NCBI GenBank assembly: GCA_029762535.1
Contig: JARVGK010000008.1
Span: 42,529 to 106,528, forward strand
Direction: 5' to 3'
DNA length: 64,000 nucleotides
Origin: Thermoplasmatota archaeon
GTDB taxonomy: Archaea > Thermoplasmatota > Penumbrarchaeia > Penumbrarchaeales > Penumbrarchaeaceae
Shown: in pieces, positions 9,401-19,200 of the stretch
Layout of the letters: every line of letters starts with the position of its first letter
Position numbering within the stretch: the first letter of the stretch is position 1
Notes under the pieces: generated by a model
Databases searched by the model: none
The model's input: only the letters and a program-made list of their open reading frames with translations
Told to the model about the DNA's origin: nothing
Made by a program: the position numbers and the translations under genes

Positions 9401-11248
9401 CGCGGCGCCGTAACGCATCCCTGGCGTGGTCCCTGCGGGGTTCAGCTTGCTGAAGGCCGTGCTCGCCGGGTCGAAGCTGTAGAAATCGTCGTATATTATC
9501 CGGTCGGAGGAGGTCGTTGGATGGTAGTAGCCTCCGTAGAAGTATATCTTGCCGTCCTTGGTGTTGAGGACCATATCGAAGCCCTGCCTGGGACCGGGAC
9601 CTGCCGGAGCCCAGACCACAGACCATTCGAACGTATCGAGATCTATCTTCCACATGTCGTCGCGGTTGTAGTAATACGTGGTCTGGCCCTGTCGCGTGGT
9701 GTACCCGCCGCCGTATATGAACACCTCGTTCCTGTCGGGAACGTAGCAGATCCCGGCATTGCTTCTCGATCCAGGATTGCTCGATCCGCTGTTATAAATC
9801 GGACCTTTCCAATCCCTGGTCATCAGGTCGAAATAATAGATATAGCCAGATCCGTTGCCTCCCCATCCCGATACCAGGTTCGGACCGATATAATACAGCC
9901 TCTGCTGCACCTCGTTGTGTGCGAAGATGCCCCCGTTCACCGAACTCACAGATGTGTTGAGCGGGAACCGGGTCCACTCCTTTGTCGTCATGGTCATGTA
10001 GTTCATATCCCTGTATCTGTACGGATATGAGTACGGCTCGGAGGAGTACCACCTGCCCTGAAAAACGAAGAAGAGATCGGCGGCGGATGAATAATGGGTC
10101 GTGTAGAACATCCTGCCGCTGGGGCTGTCCCCCGCAGAGAAATGCTTCCATGACCATGACTGCATATCGGCGTTATATGTCCACAGCGTCCTGTTCATCG
10201 TGGTCTGCTGCATGGTCTGGCGGCCGCCCCATATGTTTACAGTGAGATCGGTCCCCGTTCTCCTGAAGAACATCTTCGAGCCGTGGAGGACCATGGACTG
10301 CATGCTGATGTCCGTTGAGAGCTGGGTCCACTGATCGGACGGGATGTTGTACACCCAGAAATCGTTGAGATAGACATTATTATCAGTCCCTATCCTGTGT
10401 CTCCCTCCGTAGAGGTAGATGTTCTTGTTGACGGTATCTATGCACATGTCGTGATCGTAACGCTCGATGAGGCCTGAACCGGAGCCGTCGTTCAATGATA
10501 CCGGGGCCTGCATGGGCTTGCTGATATCGATCTTGTAAAAACCGGTCAGGTTGTCGTAGTCGTTCTGGGCCTTGCCCATGTGTATATAGAGCATGCCCAT
10601 ATCCCCGTCCATGGGATCGATGACCATGGGCGCCCCGGCCCTCCTTGTGGTGAACACAGAGGATGAGAGCCTTGTCCAGGCCTCGGTGTCCATGTCGAAT
10701 ACCCAGAGATCGTTGACCATGGACCCGTCCATGTATCCGCCGTAGATGTATATCTTCCCGCGTATCTCGTCCACGGCGTAGGATGAAAGGTATCTGCCGC
10801 CAGGGCTCGTCGCTTTTTCGACAGATACCCATCTCTGGGTGTTGATGTCGAAGTAGAACATGTCGTTGATCGTGTTGTGTGTTATCTGACCCCCGAAACC
10901 CGTGCTCTGATAGCCGCCGCCGTATGTGTATACCCTTCCCGAGCTCGCGTTATATCCCATAACCCCGGACTCCCCGGACTGATGATAGCTGAACCTCTCC
11001 CACAGCCCCCATGGCTCGCTCCTTACCGCATCGGGAGGCAGCGGGATCCCCATCTCGAGGACCTCCTCTTCTTTGATAAGGTTGTCCGACATCTCCTCGA
11101 TCTGAACAATGACATCCACATCGTCGGCCCCTGCGACATCCTGGCTCCCTTCGCTAAGGAGCGGGATCGGCAGTGCCATGATAAAGGTCAAAAACAGCGC
11201 AGCTAACATCTTCCACGAGGGATTGGATGGCCTGAACACGTGCATCAC
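6449..11248 (-). CDS. Giant Kelch-repeat surface protein with C-terminal membrane anchor
   Basis: The 1599-residue protein has a signal peptide at residues 1-36 (hydrophobic MLAALFLTFIMALPIPLL). Residues about 70-740 contain many Kelch blades, with recurring YGG, DLW.FD and W..L motifs, forming one or more beta-propellers. Residues about 770-1370 contain beta-rich modules, including an FN3-like stretch with FLSWQSAPE. A NEW3-like domain (about 1375-1480) follows. One transmembrane helix (IIIGIIVIVLIMMVLGGLYY) is at about 1490-1510, with a cytoplasmic tail of about 90 residues ending in LQDLLNEMSGD. It is probably an adhesion or envelope protein. The start is GTG 11248 or ATG 11245 within GGGGTGATG. 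It lies 83 bp downstream of uvrC on the same strand. Confidence 0.85.
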   Translation of the reverse strand: MMHVFRPSNPSWKMLAALFLTFIMALPIPLLSEGSQDVAGADDVDVIVQIEEMSDNLIKEEEVLEMGIPLPPDAVRSEPWGLWERFSYHQSGESGVMGYNASSGRVYTYGGGYQSTGFGGQITHNTINDMFYFDINTQRWVSVEKATSPGGRYLSSYAVDEIRGKIYIYGGYMDGSMVNDLWVFDMDTEAWTRLSSSVFTTRRAGAPMVIDPMDGDMGMLYIHMGKAQNDYDNLTGFYKIDISKPMQAPVSLNDGSGSGLIERYDHDMCIDTVNKNIYLYGGRHRIGTDNNVYLNDFWVYNIPSDQWTQLSTDISMQSMVLHGSKMFFRRTGTDLTVNIWGGRQTMQQTTMNRTLWTYNADMQSWSWKHFSAGDSPSGRMFYTTHYSSAADLFFVFQGRWYSSEPYSYPYRYRDMNYMTMTTKEWTRFPLNTSVSSVNGGIFAHNEVQQRLYYIGPNLVSGWGGNGSGYIYYFDLMTRDWKGPIYNSGSSNPGSRSNAGICYVPDRNEVFIYGGGYTTRQGQTTYYYNRDDMWKIDLDTFEWSVVWAPAGPGPRQGFDMVLNTKDGKIYFYGGYYHPTTSSDRIIYDDFYSFDPASTAFSKLNPAGTTPGMRYGAALMYEPDDHLLYLFGGWYLKEGGANAQEENDLWTYDFSTQTWTEIDAQFKPSSRAYSKMSYDPLTREIIMTGGSQNNDMSKYRILEGKWYPEYYLVHPGDLDNHASIFIPETRDLWIYGSGRHGIWRFGIPYRLAIQRVSFDDPSEGANVAYSMLKPYHFTSMVKAVEDVSEISEVRYIFNHRDGAFSVVYNHTQGTWVEHDPGNRGFLVDRSVSVDGVFLNLDMWIKFNWTWTNRPNIIDRSVTVRIMGYDVAPDELIVRNFLTVRNQLELRGVLSVSSEVQGPIQNQSWIRAGEWVNFLGPVVAYVGADLYPPLDSYMLTLWDEDDEMFTSSHMPGEPLNITLVSPNTTKTEYRYRINISGVPPDTDTSDLSFRLSTDADPPGKPPTVILHADDLNDQRTRYDNDTEVFLSWQSAPETASGVLFYYWSFEDNGGTRNGTRVESGLDAVVELPGKGAHTIYVWAEDLVGNIGPAESARIMIDMDPTTFTVIRPDLDEIVPYTAIDFEINMTDLGGSTIISQSVMYRFSNNGLNDPVQWLGIASWKYVQDIWTSFHQDNYQFVLELKGLSDTYDNFIQFKCQDGAGTVFTSTVYNILVDTSLRYPIATLVWPPDGTDFADPDDVKLEWNVTFFDPEDVSYKIYMSNRKLDVLELKSSSLWTEVFKGTTYDPIGLDFGTYYWTVVPVAQNKFVGNCTNGVFSFSVSNEENYAFTVSSHVERIKLQQGTPTSILSFDIANIGQKPMNITPIIDLEGHDGPMGSLIRYEWLLIRNGIYRLDIQQELVINLDVEILPNATVGNYTLNFTFESNWGIIRNVSVPLEITQRPVQVAPPEEDPIGLYIIIGIIVIVLIMMVLGGLYYFLVKRKTEEKHRDIESELSELESEYGMASSNGARTAPQPKGLGRSVPSAGIAASGQPSETEPAEKAQQEAPTLVDETSEDAWMNLVASETIQEVSTSDTIDSDRTVSTDREKSLQDLLNEMSGD

Positions 11249-11331
11249 CCCGTTACCGGGTCCGCGAATGCTATCCTATCAAACATCCAGAGGTACCGGC
11301 CGGTCATAAGGATGATTCACATCTTCTAATA

Positions 11332-13161
11332 TCAAGGTTTTGATACGCTGTTTTCATGCCCGGTGGCCGGGCGGACCTTCGTTGAGATAATATGGGCCAG
11401 CATTCTTTCGGCCAGATCGGATGGCAGAGAACACCTCCTGGCGACCTCCGCGGGGCCCGCCTCCAATAGAGCATCCAGGGAATCGAACTCCCTGGATATG
11501 GCAAGGTACCTCTTCTTTCCGATCCCTTGGACCTCCATCAATATGCTCTCATCGATCCTTCGTGTGCTGCGCTGATAGGTCACCGCGAACCTATGCGCCT
11601 CGTCCCTGATGCGCTGGAGCAGTTTCAAGGCGGGGTCGTCCCGCCTCAGGACCAAGGGCAGAGCCGATCCACTCCTGTATATCGTTTCCTCCTTTTTCGC
11701 CAGCGCTGCGACCGGGATCGTATCCGCCACGCCCACATCGCTCAATGCGTCCAAGGCGGAACCAAGCTGTCCCTTCCCTCCATCTATCAGGATAAGGTCC
11801 GGAAGGGGGTCGCCATGGTCCAGAAGCCTCCGATAACGCCTTGTGACGGCCTCTTTCATGGAGAGATGATCGTCGTTGACCTCCCTCGATATCCTGAAGC
11901 GCCTGTAGCCCGACTTCGCGGGGCGGCCAGATCTGAACTGCGCCATGGCGGCGACGGTGTTCGTCCCTCCGAGATGCGATATGTCGAAGCACTCTATCAC
12001 TTGAGGCAACACCTCGAGGTCCAAGGCCTCCTTCAGCCTGACGAGGGAATTGGGGCCCTCCAAAGCCCTGACCACGGACCTTGCCTTCTCCTCGGCATTG
12101 CTACGAGAGACCGCGAGCAGATGCCTCTGGTCATCTCCTCGGGGCCTCCTTATCCTGACCGGTCTTCCCCTCTTGGCCGATAGGAACTGCTCCATGTCCT
12201 CCCTCCATGACCCCTCGAGGTCCGTTCGGTCCAATACGATCCTTTCCGGAAGCGACCCCGCTATAGAATAATACGATGTCAGAAAATCCTCGGAGGGTCC
12301 GCCGATGGGCTCGGACCCCTCCAAGGTGAACTTCACTGCGTCCATCATCCTTCCCCCTCTAACGATCAGAACGGAGGCGGCCGTTCTATCTTTGGAGAAG
12401 GATATTAGATCGACGTCCGAGGAACCCTGAAGGACGGCCTTCTGTCCCTCTAGCATCCTCTCAAGCCCTTTTATGATATCCCTCATCAGTGCAGCCCTCT
12501 CGTAGGCTCCCTCCGAGGAGGCTCTCCACATCAGATCGTTCAATTCCCCGAGCAATGACTCGCCCCTGCCGGAGAGGAACTCACGGATGCCCCTCACGGC
12601 CATCGTATAAGCATCTTTATCGACAATGCCCGCGCAGGGTGCGAGACAACGGCCAATGTGGTGCTCCAGGCAGGGCCTGGATCGCCTGGACATGTCCCTC
12701 GAACAGGAGCGTACCGGAAATACCTTCCTCAGCCATCTCATGGACCTCCTCACGGCTAGCGGGTCCCCGTGAGGTCCGAAATGGTCCCCTGAACCCGGAT
12801 GCAGTCCCCGAACATGCCTTACAGAGGGGTATTCTTCCCTGGTCACGAGAATATACGGGTAGGACTTGTCGTCCTTCAACCTGATGTTGTACCTGGGCTG
12901 ATGCTTCTTGATCAACGTGTCCTCCAGTACCAGCGCCTCCAGCTCGTTCGAGGTCAGTATCCAGTCCACAGTAAGGGCGTGCTCCCTGAGCATCGCCTCC
13001 TTGGGATCGTCCCTGTTCTGAAGATGGGACCTGATCCTCGATCTTATATCGATCGCCTTGCCGACGTAGAGCACCGATCCTGAAGCGTCCTTGAACAGAT
13101 AGACGCCGCATGCTGAGGGCAGAGTAGATGTATCGATGTCCATCCTTTCATCCATAGACAT
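11332..13161 (-). CDS. uvrC: Excinuclease ABC subunit C
   Basis: Nuclease of the UvrABC excision-repair system; it cuts on both sides of a lesion after UvrB loading. The 609-residue length matches the family. The GIY-YIG domain is at about 15-95 (GVYLF at 19-23, LYVGKA at 31-36, NELEALVLE for the catalytic Glu). Four cysteines at 153, 164, 172 and 176 (CLEHHIGRCLAPC) match the cluster-binding motif now known in UvrC. A UVR motif follows at about 200-235. The RNase H-like nuclease (ECFDISHLGG, then LILIDGGKGQL) covers about 380-540, and helix-hairpin-helix motifs end the protein (EVQGIGKKRYL). It lies 53 bp after uvrA and is probably co-transcribed. Confidence 0.96.
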   Translation of the reverse strand: MSMDERMDIDTSTLPSACGVYLFKDASGSVLYVGKAIDIRSRIRSHLQNRDDPKEAMLREHALTVDWILTSNELEALVLEDTLIKKHQPRYNIRLKDDKSYPYILVTREEYPSVRHVRGLHPGSGDHFGPHGDPLAVRRSMRWLRKVFPVRSCSRDMSRRSRPCLEHHIGRCLAPCAGIVDKDAYTMAVRGIREFLSGRGESLLGELNDLMWRASSEGAYERAALMRDIIKGLERMLEGQKAVLQGSSDVDLISFSKDRTAASVLIVRGGRMMDAVKFTLEGSEPIGGPSEDFLTSYYSIAGSLPERIVLDRTDLEGSWREDMEQFLSAKRGRPVRIRRPRGDDQRHLLAVSRSNAEEKARSVVRALEGPNSLVRLKEALDLEVLPQVIECFDISHLGGTNTVAAMAQFRSGRPAKSGYRRFRISREVNDDHLSMKEAVTRRYRRLLDHGDPLPDLILIDGGKGQLGSALDALSDVGVADTIPVAALAKKEETIYRSGSALPLVLRRDDPALKLLQRIRDEAHRFAVTYQRSTRRIDESILMEVQGIGKKRYLAISREFDSLDALLEAGPAEVARRCSLPSDLAERMLAHIISTKVRPATGHENSVSKP

Positions 13162-13214
13162 ACCAATTATTTATCGGATTTGATGGCTTGTATAGAGGAG
13201 CCGGGTCCGGGGTT

Positions 13215-16118
13215 TCAGCGTGATCCAGGGGCTGGATGTTTCCTAGGCCTGCCTGGCCCCTTCTTCGCTTTGATGGGTTCGGGCGAGAGACCCGACACCT
13301 TTGCCAGGTATCTTCCAGTATGGCTTTGCGGATGATAGGCAACTTCCTCCGGGGTGCCCTCGCAGACGATCCCCCCACCTTCGTCCCCTCCCTCCGGACC
13401 CATGTCGATGACCCAGTCGCCGGTCTTTATCACATCCAGATTATGTTCTATGACAACGACCGAATTCCCTTTGCATCTGAGCCTCAAGAGAACGTCTATG
13501 AGCTTTCTCACATCGTCGAAATGCAGCCCGGTGGTGGGCTCGTCGAGGAGGTATATGGTCTTGCCGGTCGCCCGCTTGGACAGCTCGGTGGACAGTTTCA
13601 CCCTCTGGGCCTCGCCTCCGGAGAGGGTCGTGGCGCTCTGACCGAGCTTTATATATCCCAATCCTACGTCCATCAGGGTCTGGAGCTTGCTCCTTATCGA
13701 ATTCACGTTGGTGAAGAACTCCAGTCCCTCCTCGACGGACATGTTCAGGACATCCGAGATCGTCCTTCCCTTGTATCTTATGTCGAGCGTCTCCCGGGTG
13801 TACCTCTTCCCCTTGCAGACCTCGCAGGGTATGTAGACGTCGGGGAGGAAGTGCATCTCGAGCTTGATTATGCCCCCGCCCTCGCAGTTCTCGCACCTTC
13901 CCCCCTTCACATTGAAGGAGAACTGTCCCGGTTTGTAACCCCTCGCCCTGGCCAAAGGTGTTCTGGCGAACAGGTCCCGTATGGGGGTGAAGGCCCCCGT
14001 GTATGTCGCAGGGTTGGATCTGGGGGTCCTGCCTATGGGGGACTGGTCTATGACTATGACCTTGTCGAGGTGTTCCAGTCCGTCTATGCCCTCATGCCTG
14101 CCGGGCGATTCCCTGGAGCCGTGCAGGCTGCGCATCAGGGCTTTGTGCAGAATATCAAAGACCAGCGTGGACTTTCCCGAACCCGAGACCCCCGTTACAC
14201 ATGTGAGCACGCCGAGGGGGATCCTCACGTCGATCCCTTTGAGATTGTGCTCTGATGCTCCCTTAATAAGAATATGCTCGCCATTCCCCTTCGGGCGCTT
14301 TGCGGGGACGGGGATGCTCCTGCGGCCGCAGAGGTAGTCCCCTGTAAGCGAGCGCTCCGACGCGCACATGTCCTCGACCGTTCCCTGAGCGACCACCTCT
14401 CCCCCGTGTATTCCGGCTCCCGGACCCAGATCGACCACATGGTCGGCGCTCCTTATCACCTGTTCGTCATGCTCGACGACTATGATCGTGTTCCCGAGGT
14501 CCCGTAGGCGGAAGAGGGTGTCTATTAGCCTCGAATTGTCCCTCTGATGCAGGCCGATGGAGGGCTCGTCAAGGACGTAGAGGACGCCCATGAGCGCGGA
14601 CCCGATCTGGGTTGCGAGCTGTATCCTTTGGGCCTCACCGCCCGAGAGGGTCCCCATGGTGCGGTCGAGGGATATGTAGTCAAGGCCCACGTCCCTCAGG
14701 AAGGCCATTCGGGACCGGACCTCCTTCAATACGTCCTTGGCTATCGAGATATCCTTCTCCGAAAGGGATGCTTCGAGCTGCTCCAGATAGGGTAGCGCAT
14801 CCCTTATGGACATCTCCAGCAGCTCGTTGATGTTGAGTTCCCCTACCGTCACCGCCAGGGATGCGGGGTTCAATCTCGCCCCGCCGCAGGCGGGGCATGG
14901 CTGGGCGCTCATGAACTGCCTGTAGAATTCCCTTGCACCCTCCGACTGGGTCTGCCTGTACCTTCTCTGTATTGTGGGGATCACACCCTCGTATCTGCGG
15001 TCCATGCTCCACTCGTACTTCGGGGAGGTTATGTGGAGCTTGTAGCTCCTCTCGGTCCCGTAGAGTATGGCCTCCCTCACCCCCTCGGGAAGGGACTGCC
15101 AGGGTGTCGCGACCGAGAATCCCATTTGTTTTCCCAGCCCCTCGAGTATCCTTAGGTTGTAGGAACCGTCCGGATCGCTCCTGAACAACCCGATGGCTCC
15201 CTGCGATATGCTCTTCTTCGGGTCCGTGATGATAAGAGTGGGGTCCACCTCGAGCTTGAAGCCCAATCCAGAGCATTCCTTGCACGCCCCGAACGGGGAG
15301 TTGAAGGAGAACATCCTCGGCTCCAGGGCCGGGATCGAGATCTTGTGTATTGGACACGCCATCCTCTCCGAGTAGAACGAGTCCGCCCCCTTCCTCCTCC
15401 CGGATAGCTCCCTGACGATGAGCGATCCGTCCGAGAGCTGCATGGCCTGATGAACATCGTCCGCCAGCTGATCGCGGTGCTCCTCGTCGCATACCAGCTC
15501 GTCCACGATGACCTGCACGTCGTGCTTGACGTTCCTGTCAAGTTCCGGAAATGATGAGACGTCGCATTCCTCATCGTCGATGATGAGCCTCCTGTAACCG
15601 CCCCTTTTCAGCTCGGCGGCCCTGTCCTTGTGGGTTCCTTTCTTTCCGGAAACGATAGGGGACAGGACCGCGATCCTCCTATTGCCTCCCTCGAACACGG
15701 AATCCAATATCTGATCGATGGACTGCTTCTCGATCTCCCGGCCGCAGACGGGGCAGTGGGGGATCCCTACTCTGGCATAGAGCAGCCTCAGATGATCGTG
15801 TATCTCGGTCGCCGTGGCCACCGTGGACCGGGGATTCCTCGTGGGAGAATGCTGCTCTATCGATATCGCGGGGGACAGCCCCTCTATCGAATCCACGTCC
15901 GGCTTGTCCATAACTCCGAGGAACTGCCTTGCATACGATGAAAGCGATTCTATGAACCTTCTCTGGCCCTCGGCGTATATGGTATCGAATGCGAGGGAGG
16001 ATTTTCCCGATCCCGACAGCCCCGTGATGACCACAAGGCGGTCCCTGGGGATCGTGACGTCGATGTTGCGGAGGTTGTGCTGCCTGGCACCCTTAATTAT
16101 CAGATCCGAGCTTGCCAT
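13215..16118 (-). CDS. uvrA: Excinuclease ABC subunit A
   Basis: Damage-recognition ATPase of UvrABC. The 967-residue protein has two ABC-type ATPase modules. Walker A motifs are GLSGSGKSS (about 33-41) and GVSGSGKST (about 647-655). Signature motifs are LSGGEAQR in both halves. Zinc-binding motifs are CPVC (about 119) with CKEC further on, and CENCEGGG with CEVCKGKRY in the second half. The DEPSIGLHQRD and DEPTTGLHFDD Walker B regions are intact. A TATA box on this strand (16145-16157) lies about 30 nt upstream, giving an almost leaderless mRNA. It leads the uvrA-uvrC unit; the Kelch gene follows further down. Confidence 0.97.
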   Translation of the reverse strand: MASSDLIIKGARQHNLRNIDVTIPRDRLVVITGLSGSGKSSLAFDTIYAEGQRRFIESLSSYARQFLGVMDKPDVDSIEGLSPAISIEQHSPTRNPRSTVATATEIHDHLRLLYARVGIPHCPVCGREIEKQSIDQILDSVFEGGNRRIAVLSPIVSGKKGTHKDRAAELKRGGYRRLIIDDEECDVSSFPELDRNVKHDVQVIVDELVCDEEHRDQLADDVHQAMQLSDGSLIVRELSGRRKGADSFYSERMACPIHKISIPALEPRMFSFNSPFGACKECSGLGFKLEVDPTLIITDPKKSISQGAIGLFRSDPDGSYNLRILEGLGKQMGFSVATPWQSLPEGVREAILYGTERSYKLHITSPKYEWSMDRRYEGVIPTIQRRYRQTQSEGAREFYRQFMSAQPCPACGGARLNPASLAVTVGELNINELLEMSIRDALPYLEQLEASLSEKDISIAKDVLKEVRSRMAFLRDVGLDYISLDRTMGTLSGGEAQRIQLATQIGSALMGVLYVLDEPSIGLHQRDNSRLIDTLFRLRDLGNTIIVVEHDEQVIRSADHVVDLGPGAGIHGGEVVAQGTVEDMCASERSLTGDYLCGRRSIPVPAKRPKGNGEHILIKGASEHNLKGIDVRIPLGVLTCVTGVSGSGKSTLVFDILHKALMRSLHGSRESPGRHEGIDGLEHLDKVIVIDQSPIGRTPRSNPATYTGAFTPIRDLFARTPLARARGYKPGQFSFNVKGGRCENCEGGGIIKLEMHFLPDVYIPCEVCKGKRYTRETLDIRYKGRTISDVLNMSVEEGLEFFTNVNSIRSKLQTLMDVGLGYIKLGQSATTLSGGEAQRVKLSTELSKRATGKTIYLLDEPTTGLHFDDVRKLIDVLLRLRCKGNSVVVIEHNLDVIKTGDWVIDMGPEGGDEGGGIVCEGTPEEVAYHPQSHTGRYLAKVSGLSPEPIKAKKGPGRPRKHPAPGSR

Positions 16119-16144
16119 GAACGAATCCTCGCATGAGGAGGCCG

Positions 16145-16157
16145 TTTATAAATATAT
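16145..16157 (-). promoter_or_regulatory. TATA box for uvrA
   Basis: Reading the minus strand, ATATATTTATAAA is centred about 32 nt before the uvrA ATG at 16118. Transcription would start within about 6 nt of the start codon. Confidence 0.6.
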
Positions 16158-16249
16158 TGGGCGGGGCCGGACATATGTGAAAGTGAGAGGGTTCCCGTTT
16201 CGGACCACCTTGATCTTCCACGGGTTCGATACAACGATGGACCGAAATT

Positions 16250-16259
16250 TCTTTATATG
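16250..16259 (+). promoter_or_regulatory. TATA box for the propeller-FN3 gene
   Basis: TCTTTATATG is centred about 39 nt before ATG 16294, so transcription should start near 16282, just at the GAGGGATC that precedes the start codon. Confidence 0.55.
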
Positions 16260-16293
16260 CCCCTTGGTGGTTAACCGAACTTGAGGGATCGAA

Positions 16294-19200
16294 ATGAGGG
16301 GGAGCTCGATCGCTTTCATCACGCTGTTCATGCTAATGCTCTCCGCCGCGGTCCAGATCGGCATGGCAGAAGACGATGCGCATGCTGGACCGACATCTAC
16401 CCCATCTTGTGATCTCGATCATGTGAAGGCTGCCCCAACGAGGGATGTCCATGAGGCGATAATCGGATCGAGACTTATAGGAGGGTCCGGGAAGGAGTTC
16501 ATCTCCTCTTGCTGCGATGACGGTGGCGATCTGATCGTCGCCGGGTGGACGACCTCCGACGATCTCGATGCGGAGGGAGCTCCCCTCCACGGAAGCTACG
16601 CGGGGGATAAGGACATCTTCATCGCAAGGATGGGAATGAACCTCAGCATCTCATCCCTGGCCCTCATCGGCGGAAGCATGGCCGAGGAGCCTACGGGCAT
16701 CGGCGTTCTCCCTGACGGCAGCGTTTACGTCGCGGGATGGACGGCATCCTCCGACCTGCCTGCCGGGGAACGATCCCTCTTCAACGCTTCGGCCGGAGGC
16801 GAGGACGGTCTCCTGATGGTCCTGAGCTCCGACCTGTCCCGGATCGTCTTCTCCACATATTTCGGGGGATCGCAGAACGACAGGATCAACGCCGCAGATG
16901 CCGGTCCCGATGGAACGATATACATCACCGGCATCACGTTCTCGGGGGATCTGCCCACGACGGAGGGATCCTACAGGAACGCATCCGAAGCTACCGTTCC
17001 ATACGGACCTGACGCTTTCGTGGCCAGGATCGACACGGATGGTCGCGACATCGTCTATTCCACCTTCCTCGGGGGGATAAGAGCCGACTCGGGGACGGCC
17101 ATCGCCATCGATGGGTCAGGAGCCGCATACGTTTCAGGTGAGACATCCTCCAAGGATTTTCCGATAACCCCTGGGGTTTATTCCAATGAAAACATCTATT
17201 ACAATTACCCGGACATTTTCATCGCCCATCTATCGAGCAACGGTGGGACGCTGATATCCTCGACGGTAATCGGGGGCCTATACACGGACCAGGCCTTGAG
17301 CGTTCGGATCGGGAGCGACGGCCTCTTCGTGACCGGAAGGTCGATGTCATACGACTTTCCCTTAACGAATGATGCTTTCGACAGCAGCAACCCCGTGGGC
17401 AACAGAAGGTCCTACGACGGATTGCTCTTGAAGATGCCCCTCGATCTGACGGAGCTCGATTTCTCATCATACCTGGGATCTACGGAAAATGACTGGATAT
17501 CTGGCCTTGACCTTGACGAAGTGGGCAACATCTACATCACGGGTCTTGTCTCGAACGCGAGGCAATTCGTCACTTCCCATGCATCCAGCCCTTTATACAA
17601 CGGCGGCGATGATGCCTTCCTCGCGATCACCGACCTGTCGAACAACCTACAGTACTTCACTTTCATCGGTGGAGGCGGCAGCGATCAGGGGACCCGGGTG
17701 CTGCATACCAGTCCCGGGAGATGTACGATCGTTGGACAGACATGCTCAGTGAATTTTCCCATAAGGCACGATACGGGTCAAGATCTCCGCGGTATCTCGG
17801 ACGCATTCATCATGGTCCATGCCACTCCGACGCCCCCTTCAGCCCCAAAGATCGTAACATCCAGGGCAGGGGACTCCCGTATTGAGATCGAGTGGGCGGC
17901 TCCAAAGGACGACGGCCTCTGCTCCATATCGGGCTACAACCTTCAGCGCATCTGCGTCGATGGGAATATCACGATATCGCTTCCCATCCAATTCTCCTAC
18001 ATCGATACGGAGGTGAAGAACGGTATCGAACACGAGTACAGGGTCTCGGCGGTGAACCGCCTGGGCGAGGGCGAGCGTTCCGAACCGGTCATCGTTCGCC
18101 CGGGGACGATCCCATCTGAGCCCACGAACTTCAGCATTATGACCGGCAAAGGTTTCGCTTCGTTGGAGTGGGATCCGCCGAGCCACGACGGCTGGGTCGG
18201 GATCGAGGGATACATCATCCAGAAGAAGGACAGCGGCAGCGATCCGATCGAGGTCCTGACCTCGAATGGGAGTTATGAGGATAGCGATGTGAAGGCTGGA
18301 TCCTATTACAGCTACAACGTCAGGGCCTACAACGCGATGGGGATCGGGCCAAAATCCCCCACGATAGCGGTGAGGATACCGACGCTTCCTGACAGGGTCA
18401 GGGACCTCAAGGCGATCCCCCAGCCCGGCGCGGTCCTTCTGAGCTGGGTCCCGCCTACCGATGACGGCGGAGCCCCGATAGAAGAATACGTCATCCACCG
18501 AAGGACGGCAGGCTCGGGGAATGAGACCTCGATCCGATGGCCTGGACTCGAGTTCCTGGACGAGGGCCTAACCCCCGGGGTGGAGATGGAGTACAGGGTT
18601 GCCGCGTCGAACCTGTTCGGAGAGGGCGAGCCTACATATTGGACCAGGGTCGAGCCTTACGGCCCTCCCGGACCACCTACCCTCCTCAAGGCCGATGCGG
18701 GCGACGGTGTCATCGTCATCGAATGGGATCCTCCGTCCTGCGACGGGGGAAGATCGCTTTCGGGGTTCCGGATATACAAAAGTGTGGATGGATCGGATTT
18801 CGAACTCGCCGCTGACCTCTCTTTATGTTCGATATTCTTCGATCGGGACGTCGTTAACGGTGTCCTGTACTCTTACAGGATCACCGCAAGGAGCAGGGCG
18901 GGTGAAAGCGAGCCCTCATCGGTCATGAACGCCAGGCCGGTCGGCCCGCCCTCCACTCCTTTGGGACTCACCGCCTCTAAGTTCGACGGATACGTCGAGC
19001 TGCGGTGGTCGGCGCCGATGCGCGATGGAGGATCCGAGCTTCTGGGATACCGTCTATTGCGATCGGCCCACGGAAACCCGTTGCGGCATTACAGGGATCT
19101 GCCCCCCTCCACCCGCTTCTCCGACAGCGATGTGATGAACGGGATAGAGTACTCGTACGCCTTGACCGCCTTCAACGAGGTCTACGAAGGGGATATGTCC

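Noticed and set aside
13236..14255. 339-codon frame opposite uvrA
   Set aside because: Antisense to uvrA, with no recognisable domain.
14680..15492. 270-codon frame on the minus strand in another frame of uvrA
   Set aside because: Shadow of uvrA with repetitive Gly/Arg-rich composition and no family motif.
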